A DNA stretch of 10,233 nt from an uncultured Oscillospiraceae bacterium (GCA_944385775.1 CALWYM010000125.1:1-10233), one strand, 5' to 3'; shown: positions 1 through 7,193, counted from the first letter of the stretch. Notes: generated by a model not told the origin, from the letters alone. Numbers and translations: made by a program.

Positions 1-1062
1 AATCTGACAAATATAAACTGTAAGATGGAAAACTATCACGGGGAAGACACTGAATTTATCCGCCCGGCAATGGGTGAGCTTTCTCCGGAAAAGGCGCTGG
101 AGCTTTTTTTCACCCTTGGTCTTGTCACCACCGTGGAGCAGTCGGGAAGAGTTTATCCCTTTTCCGACCAGGCGGGCAGCGTTGTGGACATACTGCGCTT
201 TAGCTGCGCTTCTCTCGGGGTAAACACGGTGACGGGTGTGACCGTCAGTGAAATCAAAAGGGATAAGGGCGGTTTTCTTGTAGTCTATGGGGATAACCGG
301 GATTTTTTTGATAAGGTAATAGTGTGCTGCGGCGGCATTGCCGGCGGAAAGCTGGGCGGTACCGATATGGGATACAAACTGCTGGAGAACCTGGGGCACA
401 CAAGGACAAGGCTTTATCCCGCACTGGTACAGATAAAAACTGACAGGGACCTTGTAAAGAGTCTCAAGGGTGTCCGGACCCACGGCAGGGCGGAGCTGTG
501 GCAGGGAAACAGGCTTCTTGGGAAAAGCGAGGGGGAGATACAGTTTGCGGAATACGGTCTTACGGGACCATGCATATTTGAGATTTCACGGGCGTCGGCA
601 ACGGGAGGAAGCGAGACTGAGATACGCCTTGACCTTATGCCCGGTATGGAAAAGGGTGAGGTCTTGGACTTTATTTTCAGGAGGAAATACTCCCAGCCAT
701 CTCTTACCTGTGAGGATTTGCTCACGGGGCTTTTGCATAACCGTCTTGGAAGGACAGTCCTCCGATATTGTGGGATAAGTCTGAGTCAGCTTCTTTCAGA
801 GCTTTCGGACAAAGACGCGGCAGTGGCGGCCGGGGCGGTAAAATGCTTTAAGCTGAAGGTTACCGGAACGCTGGGCTTTGACGGCGCCCAGGTCACTGCC
901 GGAGGGATAAAAACAGGAGAATTTAAGCCGGAAAGCCTTGAAAGCCGTATTGTGCCGGGGCTATATGCCGCCGGCGAGGTTCTTGATATTGACGGCGACT
1001 GCGGCGGGTATAACCTTCAGTGGGCGTGGGCAAGCGGACGTCTTGCCGGAAAGCTCAGGTGA
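1..1062 (+). CDS. BaiN/HI0933-family FAD-dependent oxidoreductase, 5' end outside window
   Basis: This is the C-terminal part (353 codons) of a flavoprotein of the HI0933/BaiN family (COG2081), cytosolic FAD enzymes of mostly unknown substrate; a few members act on bile acid intermediates or aminoacetone. The frame is open to base 1, and the first codons read NLTN, the end of the family's GGGRCNLTN motif. The gene therefore starts upstream, and the in-frame ATG at 25 is not its start. About 50 residues, including the N-terminal GxGxxG FAD-binding loop, should be missing. Other family marks are VIVCCGGIAG around residues 100-110, TGPCIFEISR in the middle, and the C-terminal signature AGEVLDIDGDCGGYNLQWAW (about 324-343), which closes the FAD site. 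The stop codon lies inside the ribosome binding site of the next flavoprotein gene, so the two are probably translated together. The family is secure; the substrate is not predictable. Confidence 0.93.
   Translation, partial: NLTNINCKMENYHGEDTEFIRPAMGELSPEKALELFFTLGLVTTVEQSGRVYPFSDQAGSVVDILRFSCASLGVNTVTGVTVSEIKRDKGGFLVVYGDNRDFFDKVIVCCGGIAGGKLGGTDMGYKLLENLGHTRTRLYPALVQIKTDRDLVKSLKGVRTHGRAELWQGNRLLGKSEGEIQFAEYGLTGPCIFEISRASATGGSETEIRLDLMPGMEKGEVLDFIFRRKYSQPSLTCEDLLTGLLHNRLGRTVLRYCGISLSQLLSELSDKDAAVAAGAVKCFKLKVTGTLGFDGAQVTAGGIKTGEFKPESLESRIVPGLYAAGEVLDIDGDCGGYNLQWAWASGRLAGKLR
1057..1062 (+). promoter_or_regulatory. Ribosome binding site overlapping the upstream stop codon
   Basis: AGGTGA lies 4 bases before the ATG at 1067, and its last three bases are the TGA stop of the upstream gene. 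This decides the start of the second flavoprotein. A longer in-frame reading from 938 would overlap the conserved end of the first gene and lacks a comparable site. Terminating ribosomes are left directly on the next initiation site, which suggests translational coupling. Confidence 0.75.
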
Positions 1063-1066
1063 ATTT

Positions 1067-2644
1067 ATGATAAGAGTTTCAAATATAAAGCTTTCACCCG
1101 GGGAGAGTGGGGAAAAGCTTTTGCCCATGGCGGCGAAAAAGCTCGGAATAGAACCGGGCAAGATAAAAAAACTTAAAATACGCCGACGCAGCATTGACAC
1201 CCGGAGAAAAAACGATATACACTTAGTATATACCGTTGACATTGAGGTTTACGGAAACGAGGAAAAAACAGCAAAGAGGTCCGGCGGAAAGGGTATAATT
1301 GTAAGTGACGAGGTTTATACGCCACCTGTTTGCGGCACTGTCCCGGCGGAGCGGCCTGTTGTCGTAGGCTTTGGACCCGGGGGAATGTTTGCGGCGCTTG
1401 TTCTGGCGTCAGCCGGGTTAAAGCCCATAGTGTTGGAGCGCGGCGAGGACGTGGATACTCGGACGAAGAAGGTGGAACGGTTCTGGGCTACCGGACGCCT
1501 TGATACTAAAAGCAACGTGCAGTTCGGCGAGGGGGGAGCGGGTACCTTTTCCGACGGAAAGCTAAATACCGGTATTAACAATATACGCATTGAGTATGTG
1601 CTCAGGGAGTTTTGCGATGCCGGCGCCGGGGAGAGTATTTTATATGACGCAAGACCCCATGTGGGGACGGACGTACTTAAAACAGTGGTGAAAAACATTC
1701 GTGAAAAGATTATATCCCTGGGTGGCGAGGTGCGTTTTAATTCAACTGTTACTGATATTGTGGTTTTAAATAACAGTCTCACCGCCGTTAAGGTTGGTGA
1801 TGAGGTAATAAAAACCTCCGGTGTTATCCTTGCCATTGGTCACAGCGCAAGGGATACATTTGAGATGCTCTGCGCCCGAAAGGTACCCATGGAGCCCAAG
1901 CCCTTTTCCATGGGCGTCAGGATTGAGCACCTTCAAAGGGACATTGACATTGCCCAATACGGCGAGGCGGCGGAGCTGCTTCACCCGGCGGACTACAAGT
2001 TAAACTGCCGTTTTCCCCAGGGTGACAGCGCATATACCTTTTGTATGTGCCCCGGAGGGTATGTGGTGGCGGCAGCCAGTGAGGAGGGCAGAGTATGCAC
2101 AAACGGCATGAGCCTGTCTGCCAGAGACGGGGAGAACGCAAATTCCGCGCTGCTTGTAACTTTAACGACGGATATGTTCCCGGACAAATCAATACTGGGC
2201 GGAATGAGGTGGCAGAGAAAGATTGAGGAGGACTGCTTTGCCGCCGGTGGGGGAAGCTACCGTGCGCCGGCGCAGCTTTCGGGGGATTTTCTTTCCGGCA
2301 GGGTAAGTGCCGGTCAGGGAAGGGTTACCCCCACGTATAAGCCAGGCGTTACATGGTGTGATTTAAACAGTGTCCTGCCCCGGGAGATTACGGATACACT
2401 GAAAAAGGCAATTCCGGAGCTTGGCAAAAAGCTTTCCGGCTTTGACAGTGCCGACGCCGTATTGACAGCTCCGGAGACAAGAAGTTCCTCACCTGTCAGA
2501 ATACTAAGGGACGAAAATCTTATGTCATCGGTCAAAAACCTTTTCCCCTGCGGGGAGGGGGCAGGTTATGCCGGAGGCATAGTTTCGGCTGCGGTGGACG
2601 GAATACGCTGTGCCGAAGGGTATATAAAATCTATTGAAAGATAA
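1067..2644 (+). CDS. FAD-dependent oxidoreductase, COG2509 type
   Basis: This is a 525-residue cytosolic flavoprotein of the uncharacterised FAD-dependent dehydrogenase group COG2509, common in Clostridia. An N-terminal region (1-90) rich in Lys and Arg precedes the dinucleotide-binding fold. The fold has VVVGFGPGGMFAAL at 98-111, and the ribose-binding acid of FAD is likely E124 (IVLERG). Conserved blocks follow: GEGGAGTFSDGKLNTG (154-169), the second strand GVILAIGHSARDTF (252-265), CPGGYVVAAASEEGRV (328-343), AGQGRVTPTY (415-424), APETRSSSPVRI (468-479) and the closing FAD motif CGEGAGYAGGIVSAAVDG (495-512). Length and motif order look intact. Physiological substrate and electron partner are unknown for the family. 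It follows another FAD enzyme by four bases and is followed by a strong terminator, so it ends the transcription unit. Family call is firm; function is not. Confidence 0.92.
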   Translation: MIRVSNIKLSPGESGEKLLPMAAKKLGIEPGKIKKLKIRRRSIDTRRKNDIHLVYTVDIEVYGNEEKTAKRSGGKGIIVSDEVYTPPVCGTVPAERPVVVGFGPGGMFAALVLASAGLKPIVLERGEDVDTRTKKVERFWATGRLDTKSNVQFGEGGAGTFSDGKLNTGINNIRIEYVLREFCDAGAGESILYDARPHVGTDVLKTVVKNIREKIISLGGEVRFNSTVTDIVVLNNSLTAVKVGDEVIKTSGVILAIGHSARDTFEMLCARKVPMEPKPFSMGVRIEHLQRDIDIAQYGEAAELLHPADYKLNCRFPQGDSAYTFCMCPGGYVVAAASEEGRVCTNGMSLSARDGENANSALLVTLTTDMFPDKSILGGMRWQRKIEEDCFAAGGGSYRAPAQLSGDFLSGRVSAGQGRVTPTYKPGVTWCDLNSVLPREITDTLKKAIPELGKKLSGFDSADAVLTAPETRSSSPVRILRDENLMSSVKNLFPCGEGAGYAGGIVSAAVDGIRCAEGYIKSIER

Positions 2645-2646
2645 AC

Positions 2647-2680
2647 AAAAACGCTCAGGAAAATTTTCCTGAGCGTTTTT
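2647..2680. terminator. Bidirectional terminator, perfect 34-bp palindrome
   Basis: Two 17-base arms (AAAAACGCTCAGGAAAA and its exact complement) meet with no unpaired centre. Plus-strand transcripts get a GC-containing stem followed by six T (2676-2681). Minus-strand transcripts read the A-tract at 2647-2651 as U's. It sits 3 bases after the flavoprotein stop and 18 bases beyond the stop of the convergent GH3 gene, so it plausibly terminates both. Confidence 0.92.
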
Positions 2681-2697
2681 TATATGAGAATTTAAGT

Positions 2698-5274
2698 TTA
2701 CTTAACCTCAATGTACTCCTTAATACCTGGGAATCTTGATATGTAGCTGACAGCGTCCTCATACTGGTTGGAGCTGAGAATAATCCTTACAGTATTGATT
2801 ACGCAGCGGCGAAGCTCATTAATGCTCATCTCGCCTGAAGCGAGAGCATTTCTCAGATTCTCCTGATCCTCGGGCATACCGGGCATGGTAAGGTCGTTTT
2901 GAGCCTTAATGCAGCCTGCGGCGGTGCATACACCGGCGGTAGAGTTATTTGTGGTTGTCCAGTCGGTCATAATAACGCCAGCAAAGCCCCACTCGTCTCT
3001 GGCGGCTTTCGTGCAGATGTCGTAGCAGTTGGCGGCGTGAACGCCATTAATAAGGTTGTAGGAGGTCATAATGCTCATGGGCTGGCTTGTGGTAACAGCA
3101 ATCTCAAAGCCCTTGAGATAAATTTCCCTGAGAGCGCGCTGGGAAATGACAGAGTCACAGCCCATACGGTTGTCCTCAAGGTTATTGCAGGCAAAATGTT
3201 TTATTGTGGTACCGCAGCCGGGAACGCTCTGAACGCCCCTCGTCATAGCGGCGGCAATAACGCCGGTAACAACAGGGTCCTCGGAGTAATACTCAAAGTT
3301 TCTGCCGCAAAGGGGATTTCTGTGAATATTCATACCGGGAGCAAGCCACAGCGTGGTCTCGAAAATATTCATTTCGCCGCCTATCATGGCGCCCACGTTC
3401 TCAATAAGCTTAGTGTTCCAGGTCTGAGCCAGCAGTGTGCCTACCGGAATGGCGGTGCAGTACTGGTGGACTGTGTAGCCGGGCTTTTCACGCTTCTCCG
3501 CAAGGAATCCGCCCTCAAAGCTTTCAAGGAAACTGGTCTTTACAACAGCGCCGTTATCCACGTTGTATTCTCTCTTAAGACGGAGACCGGCAGGACCGTC
3601 GGTAAGGACGATGCTTGCCACGTTGTGGCTGTCCTCCAAAGCGTGGGTGGTTTCAGCAGCCGCACCAGGTACAGTCTGAGCGGCGTTACCCAGAGCGCTG
3701 CCCTGTCCTCCTGCGGGGTCACCGGTAGCAAGGAGAATAAGCTCCTCGGCGGTCATGGAATTTACAATATCCTCAACCTCACCTGAGAAGGACTGAGGCA
3801 GGGTGGAGTACTCAACTGTTCTTGTGATAATGTCACTGGATTTAAATGTAACAACAGGGAGCTTTGCGGCTTCTGCCTGCCACTGGGCGGTTCTCTCGGA
3901 AACCATGGTCTCATCAGGCCAAATGAGCTCAAGCTCCTCCTTAAGAGGACAAATCTCCTGGCACTTTACCATGACTGCCTTTTCGTCAAGGTCAATGGAA
4001 CCGCATATTACGGAGGTATTAAGGCTGTTTCCTACCCAAATACCGTATTTGCCGGGCTCCAGAACCCATGCGTTGTGCTTTTCGCAGTAGGAGGTAAGAC
4101 CGTAGACCGGGAAGGTGATTTCCATAGTCTGACTTTCGCCGGGGGCTAAAAGGTCAGTCTTTGCGAAGGCACAGAGACGGCGGAATTCCTTTTTAAGCAT
4201 ACCCTGAGGGCAGGAAGCGTAGATCTGAACAATTTCCTTGCCGGAATATGCACAGCCGATATTTTTAACGGTTACCTTAACTGTAACTGCCGGATTTTCA
4301 GTGCCTGTACCGGAAATGGAAATGCCCTCTGCCGAAATATCAAAATCAGTGTAGCTGAGACCGAAGCCAAAGCTGTAACGAACTGGCACCTGGAAGGTGT
4401 CAAAGTATCTGTATCCGACGAAAATGCCGTCGTTATAGTCCTCTCTGAACAGGTTGCCGCTGAGATAGCTGAAGGTATCGGCACAGGGGTAATCCTCATA
4501 ATTGTTTACCCATGTGTCAGTCAGCTTTCCGGAAGGAGTGATTTCTCCGGAGATAACCTGAGCCAGGGCGTTTCCGCCTTCCTGACCGCCCTGAACAAAG
4601 TAGATAATGCCCTTAATGTTAGGGAATTTATCGGTAAAGCTCAGGTCTACCGTGGAACCTGCGTTAATAATCAAAACTACATTTTTGTAGGCGGCGCAGA
4701 CCTGACCGAGAATCTCAATCTCACCCTTGGAGAGCATATAATCGCCCTCGCCCTTGTCTCTGTCCTTGCCCTCGCCTGCGATACGGCGGACTACGTAAAT
4801 GGCGGTATCGGCGCCGTCCTCACGGGCGCTTTCGTCAACTGCCGGTCCGTCGGGAGAGGTGAACTTTGTGGAGGAATAAATGTCAAAAAGCTTTGTAGTG
4901 TCCTTTTCCGCCGTTATTCTGGCGTAAAGCTCCTTTTTCCACTGCTCCTTGCCGTCGGCAAAATCACGGGCGTACTGAGCCAGCCACGCTTTACTTGTAA
5001 TCACGTAGCCGCTGTTTAAAAGCCCCTCATAAATGCTGACGCTTGCTCTTTCGTTAACGTCGCCGGAGCCTGTGCCGCCCTTTACGGTGAATTCTGCGCC
5101 TGCACCGTAGAGACCCAGTTTGCTGCCACGGGGAATGGGAAGTACATTATCCTCGTTTTTCAGCAAGACAAATCCCTCTGCTGCGGCACGGCGTGCAAGA
5201 AGCCTGTTTTCAACTTCACGAACTGTTACTTCATTTGAAGTTGTGCCGGTAAGTGCGCGTTTGCGTAGTTTCAT
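2698..5274 (-). CDS. Glycoside hydrolase family 3 (beta-glucosidase type), reversed domain order
   Basis: This 858-residue retaining glycosidase should remove non-reducing beta-linked glucose, or a related sugar, from short oligosaccharides. Without a signal peptide it should act in the cytosol on imported sugars. Domain order is unusual: the alpha/beta sandwich comes first (about 25-310), then a fibronectin III-like domain (about 330-420), a linker, and the TIM barrel last (about 505-805). The sandwich holds GGTGSGDVN (about 66-74), the likely acid/base E168 in RIAGEGKDRD, and YNDGIFVGYRYFDTF (280-294). The barrel holds TDGPAGLRL (558-566), GRNFEYYSEDP (657-667), KHF (692-694) and the nucleophile D771 in the family's [ST]DW motif (IMTDW). 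Ruminococcus albus and Butyrivibrio GH3 enzymes share this order. The ATG at 5274 was chosen because GGAGG at 5280-5284 precedes it by 5 bases; a TTG four codons earlier lies on that site. It is monocistronic, with no transporter beside it. Exact sugar specificity cannot be read. Confidence 0.95.
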   Translation of the reverse strand: MKLRKRALTGTTSNEVTVREVENRLLARRAAAEGFVLLKNEDNVLPIPRGSKLGLYGAGAEFTVKGGTGSGDVNERASVSIYEGLLNSGYVITSKAWLAQYARDFADGKEQWKKELYARITAEKDTTKLFDIYSSTKFTSPDGPAVDESAREDGADTAIYVVRRIAGEGKDRDKGEGDYMLSKGEIEILGQVCAAYKNVVLIINAGSTVDLSFTDKFPNIKGIIYFVQGGQEGGNALAQVISGEITPSGKLTDTWVNNYEDYPCADTFSYLSGNLFREDYNDGIFVGYRYFDTFQVPVRYSFGFGLSYTDFDISAEGISISGTGTENPAVTVKVTVKNIGCAYSGKEIVQIYASCPQGMLKKEFRRLCAFAKTDLLAPGESQTMEITFPVYGLTSYCEKHNAWVLEPGKYGIWVGNSLNTSVICGSIDLDEKAVMVKCQEICPLKEELELIWPDETMVSERTAQWQAEAAKLPVVTFKSSDIITRTVEYSTLPQSFSGEVEDIVNSMTAEELILLATGDPAGGQGSALGNAAQTVPGAAAETTHALEDSHNVASIVLTDGPAGLRLKREYNVDNGAVVKTSFLESFEGGFLAEKREKPGYTVHQYCTAIPVGTLLAQTWNTKLIENVGAMIGGEMNIFETTLWLAPGMNIHRNPLCGRNFEYYSEDPVVTGVIAAAMTRGVQSVPGCGTTIKHFACNNLEDNRMGCDSVISQRALREIYLKGFEIAVTTSQPMSIMTSYNLINGVHAANCYDICTKAARDEWGFAGVIMTDWTTTNNSTAGVCTAAGCIKAQNDLTMPGMPEDQENLRNALASGEMSINELRRCVINTVRIILSSNQYEDAVSYISRFPGIKEYIEVK

Positions 5275-5279
5275 ACATA

Positions 5280-5284
5280 CCTCC
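5280..5284 (-). promoter_or_regulatory. Ribosome binding site of the GH3 gene
   Basis: On the minus strand GGAGG is followed 5 bases later by ATG at 5274. The upstream in-frame TTG at 5286 would overlap this site, so 5274 is the better start. Two G's of the site belong to the right arm of the neighbouring palindrome. Confidence 0.8.
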
Positions 5285-5302
5285 AAATTAAATTAAATTT
5301 GG
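5283..5302. repeat. 20-bp near-perfect palindrome in the GH3 leader
   Basis: Ten-base arms CCAAATTAAA and TTAAATTTGG pair at 9 of 10 positions around a centre between 5292 and 5293. It lies downstream of the proximal candidate promoter and touches the ribosome binding site. That is where a repressor operator, or a weak hairpin masking the ribosome site, would sit. It is very AT-rich, so a chance origin is possible. No binding protein can be named. Confidence 0.5.
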
Positions 5303-5320
5303 GCTTTTGGTCATAGACAC

Positions 5321-5349
5321 ATTATCCTATTTCTTTCCCCGTGAGTCAA
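5321..5349 (-). promoter_or_regulatory. Proximal candidate promoter for the GH3 gene
   Basis: On the minus strand, TTGACT (5349-5344) and GATAAT (5326-5321) are 17 bases apart, each five of six matches to the sigma-A consensus. Transcription would start near 5314, giving a leader of about 40 bases that contains the palindrome. This is the better of the two candidates. Confidence 0.6.
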
Positions 5350-5359
5350 GACCATATAC

Positions 5360-5387
5360 AGGATATTATTAAAAATTTTTCCGTCAA
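5360..5387 (-). promoter_or_regulatory. Distal candidate promoter for the GH3 gene
   Basis: On the minus strand, TTGACG (5387-5382) and TATCCT (5365-5360) are 16 bases apart. Transcription would start near 5353, about 80 bases before the ATG. It may act with the proximal promoter or be a chance match in AT-rich DNA. Confidence 0.4.
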
Positions 5388-5441
5388 CAGCCCTGTTTGG
5401 CTGGAAAGTAACATTTTTTTGTCGCTTTTTGATTATAGCTG

Positions 5442-5471
5442 TTGAAATAAGGGAGATGGATATGTTATACT
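5442..5471 (+). promoter_or_regulatory. Promoter of the small acidic protein / cysteine desulfidase unit
   Basis: TTGAAA (5442-5447) and TATACT (5466-5471) are 18 bases apart, and TG at 5463-5464 adds an extended -10 element. Transcription should start near 5478, leaving a leader of about 47 bases. It diverges from the GH3 promoters, with about 55 bases between the nearest -35 boxes. Confidence 0.65.
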
Positions 5472-5524
5472 TTAAAAATCCCGGAGGAAACGGACAGGCA
5501 GGTACGGAAATGAGGAGGAGCATT

Positions 5525-5758
5525 ATGGGTAAAAGTAATATCGCAAAGGAGCTTCGTGAGATTCTGGGTCAGCTTGAGGAAATTCAGGAGCACCTTGAGG
5601 ACGTTTACGAGAGATGTGTTGACATAAGAGATGAAATCTCCGATGAGTTTGAGGACAGCAGCGATTATATTGACGCTGAAGAAATGTGTGAAAACCTTGC
5701 CGATGCCCTTGAGAAGATGGAGCTTATTATAAGCGACGTTGAAAGCTGCGCCGGGTGA
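5525..5758 (+). CDS. Small, highly acidic helical protein, function unknown
   Basis: The gene encodes 77 residues that I do not recognise. About 25 are Asp or Glu and only 6 are Lys or Arg, so the net charge is near -19. Heptad-like spacing of Leu, Ile and Val from residue 7 to 38 (AKELREILGQLEEIQEHLEDVYER) suggests an amphipathic helix or coiled coil. A second helix is likely at 50-73, after the acidic turn EFEDSSDYID. There is no signal peptide or membrane segment. Three cysteines (31, 55, 75) are spread out and form no known metal motif. The start follows an excellent AGGAGG (5513-5518) at 6 bases; in-frame ATGs at 5429, 5459 and 5510 lack such a site, and the first two lie upstream of the expected transcript start. 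The cysteine desulfidase gene begins 42 bases downstream with no terminator between, so they are probably co-transcribed. That it is real is supported by promoter, ribosome site and codon pattern; its role is open. Confidence 0.75.
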   Translation: MGKSNIAKELREILGQLEEIQEHLEDVYERCVDIRDEISDEFEDSSDYIDAEEMCENLADALEKMELIISDVESCAG

Positions 5759-5800
5759 GATTTTGATTGTGACTGCATTATTATAATTTGAGGCGTGTTC

Positions 5801-7078
5801 ATGGAAAGAGATTCGACATTATACAGGACCTACGTGGAAATACTGAAGCGGGAGCTTGTGCCGGCAATGGGGTGTACGGAGCCTATTGCGGTGGCGTACT
5901 GCTCCGCCGTGGCAAGAAGCTACCTTGGAAGGCTTCCGGATAAAATTGAGGTAGAGGCCAGCGGAAATATTATAAAAAACGTAAAGAGCGTTGTGGTGCC
6001 TAATACGGGCGGAGCCAGGGGAATTGAGGCGGCAGCAGCCGTCGGTGCCCTTTGTGGCGATGAAAAGGCGCTGCTTGAGGTCATAAGCTCCATATCAGAG
6101 GAGGATAAAAGGCGGCTTCCCGATTATCTTCGGGATACGGAAATCACGGTTAAGGCAGCTGACGGAGGCTGTATCCTTGATATTACCGTCACGGCACGCA
6201 GCGGAGAGGAGTATGCCCGGGTCCGTATTGCAAAGGAGCATACAAATATAGTCCATGCCGAGGTAAACGGTCGTGTTATAACAGACCGGGAGGCAATAGA
6301 CGAGGAAAGCTCCGAGGGACCGGACTACAATCTTTTGACTATTGAGGATATAGTGGATTTTGCAGATACCTGCGATTTAGCCGACGTTGAGGAGACAATT
6401 AGCCGTCAGATTGAGATGAACAGGGAAATTTCCAGGGAAGGTCTGGAAAAAGATTATGGAGCCAATATAGGAAAGGTTTTGTTAAATGCTTACGGCGACG
6501 ATATACGTATCCGCGCCAGAGCGGCGGCGGCAGCCGGCTCCGATGCCAGAATGAACGGCTGTGAAAAACCGGTTGTTATAAATTCCGGCAGCGGAAACCA
6601 GGGAATAACAGCTTCGGTTCCCGTTATTGAGTACGCCGAATATCTGGGGGTGGACCGGGAAAGGCTTTACAGAGCGCTTCTTGTCTCAAACCTCGTTACT
6701 CTCCACGAGAAAGCCGGAATAGGCAGGCTTTCGGCATACTGCGGTGCGGTCAGCGCCGGAGCGGGAGCGGGGGCAGGCATTGCCTATCTCTATGGCGGAG
6801 GAGTGGAGGAGATTTCCCATACGGTGGTAAACGCTCTTGCCATTACCTCGGGAATTATATGCGACGGAGCGAAAGCTTCCTGTGCCGCAAAAATTTCAAG
6901 CGCGGTTGACGCCGGTATTCTGGGTTTTGAGATGTACCGTCAGGGTCAGCAGTTTTATGGCGGTGACGGCATTGTTGTAAAGGGCGTCGAGAATACCATA
7001 AGAAATGTGGGACGGCTTGGAAAGGTTGGCATGAAGGAAACAGATAAAGAGATAATTAAAATGATGACAGGTGAATAA
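5801..7078 (+). CDS. cyuA: L-cysteine desulfidase, CyuA/YhaM (UPF0597) family
   Basis: This 425-residue cytosolic iron-sulfur enzyme should cleave L-cysteine to hydrogen sulfide, ammonia and pyruvate. The family includes E. coli YhaM/CyuA and the archaeal L-cysteine desulfidase, and is related in fold to iron-sulfur L-serine dehydratases. The signature PAMGCTEPIA lies at 21-30 with C25. Further conserved stretches are VPNTGGARGIEAAAA (66-80), INSGSGNQGITASVP (260-274), YCGAVSAGAGAGAG (313-326) and IICDGAKASCAAK (352-364). From memory, the archaeal [4Fe-4S] ligands are Cys25, Cys282 and Cys322; here C25, C314 and C354 keep the same 40-residue gap between the last two. The ATG at 5801 was preferred over the GTG at 5795 because GAGG (5790-5793) is 7 bases before the ATG but only 1 before the GTG. 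It probably shares a transcript with the small acidic protein upstream, and a terminator follows 9 bases after the stop. An L-serine deaminase activity cannot be excluded. Confidence 0.92.
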   Translation: MERDSTLYRTYVEILKRELVPAMGCTEPIAVAYCSAVARSYLGRLPDKIEVEASGNIIKNVKSVVVPNTGGARGIEAAAAVGALCGDEKALLEVISSISEEDKRRLPDYLRDTEITVKAADGGCILDITVTARSGEEYARVRIAKEHTNIVHAEVNGRVITDREAIDEESSEGPDYNLLTIEDIVDFADTCDLADVEETISRQIEMNREISREGLEKDYGANIGKVLLNAYGDDIRIRARAAAAAGSDARMNGCEKPVVINSGSGNQGITASVPVIEYAEYLGVDRERLYRALLVSNLVTLHEKAGIGRLSAYCGAVSAGAGAGAGIAYLYGGGVEEISHTVVNALAITSGIICDGAKASCAAKISSAVDAGILGFEMYRQGQQFYGGDGIVVKGVENTIRNVGRLGKVGMKETDKEIIKMMTGE

Positions 7079-7087
7079 CCCCTTTGG

Positions 7088-7123
7088 CAGGGCTTGGAAA
7101 ATGTTCCGAGCCCTGTAATTTTT
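7088..7123 (+). terminator. Rho-independent terminator after the cysteine desulfidase gene
   Basis: Twelve-base arms CAGGGCTTGGAA (7088-7099) and TTCCGAGCCCTG (7104-7115) enclose the loop AATG, with one G-U pair in the RNA. TAATTTTT follows, giving a U-rich tail. It separates the desulfidase unit from the transporter gene. Confidence 0.9.
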
Positions 7124-7193
7124 GCGGTAAAGAAACGGAAAATAAAGGATTTGGTATACAATTTGCTTTGCTGTTTAGCTCACTGCTCTTGTG

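Noticed and set aside
25..27. ATG at 25 as the true start of the first flavoprotein
   Set aside because: The frame is open to base 1 and the codons before it encode NLTN, part of a conserved family motif, so the gene starts outside the window.
938..1066. N-terminal extension of the COG2509 flavoprotein to an ATG at 938
   Set aside because: It would overlap the conserved FAD motif at the end of the upstream gene. The ATG at 1067 has a good ribosome site and gives a normal-looking N-terminus.
1315..1836. 173-codon minus-strand open frame inside the second flavoprotein gene
   Set aside because: It is antisense to conserved FAD-binding motifs, and its Ser/Pro/Thr-rich translation is typical of a reverse-frame artefact.
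2899..3786. Long open frame (295 codons) on the plus strand opposite the GH3 gene
   Set aside because: It is a shadow of the GH3 coding strand. It lies wholly inside a gene with conserved catalytic motifs, and its translation resembles no known family.
5478..5500. GGAGG at 5482-5486 as the ribosome site of an upstream leader peptide
   Set aside because: No start codon follows at a suitable distance.
5311..5523. 70-codon open frame on the minus strand in the divergent promoter region
   Set aside because: It overlaps the candidate promoters and the leader of the plus-strand unit, and its translation shows no recognisable domain. I noted no good ribosome site before its start.
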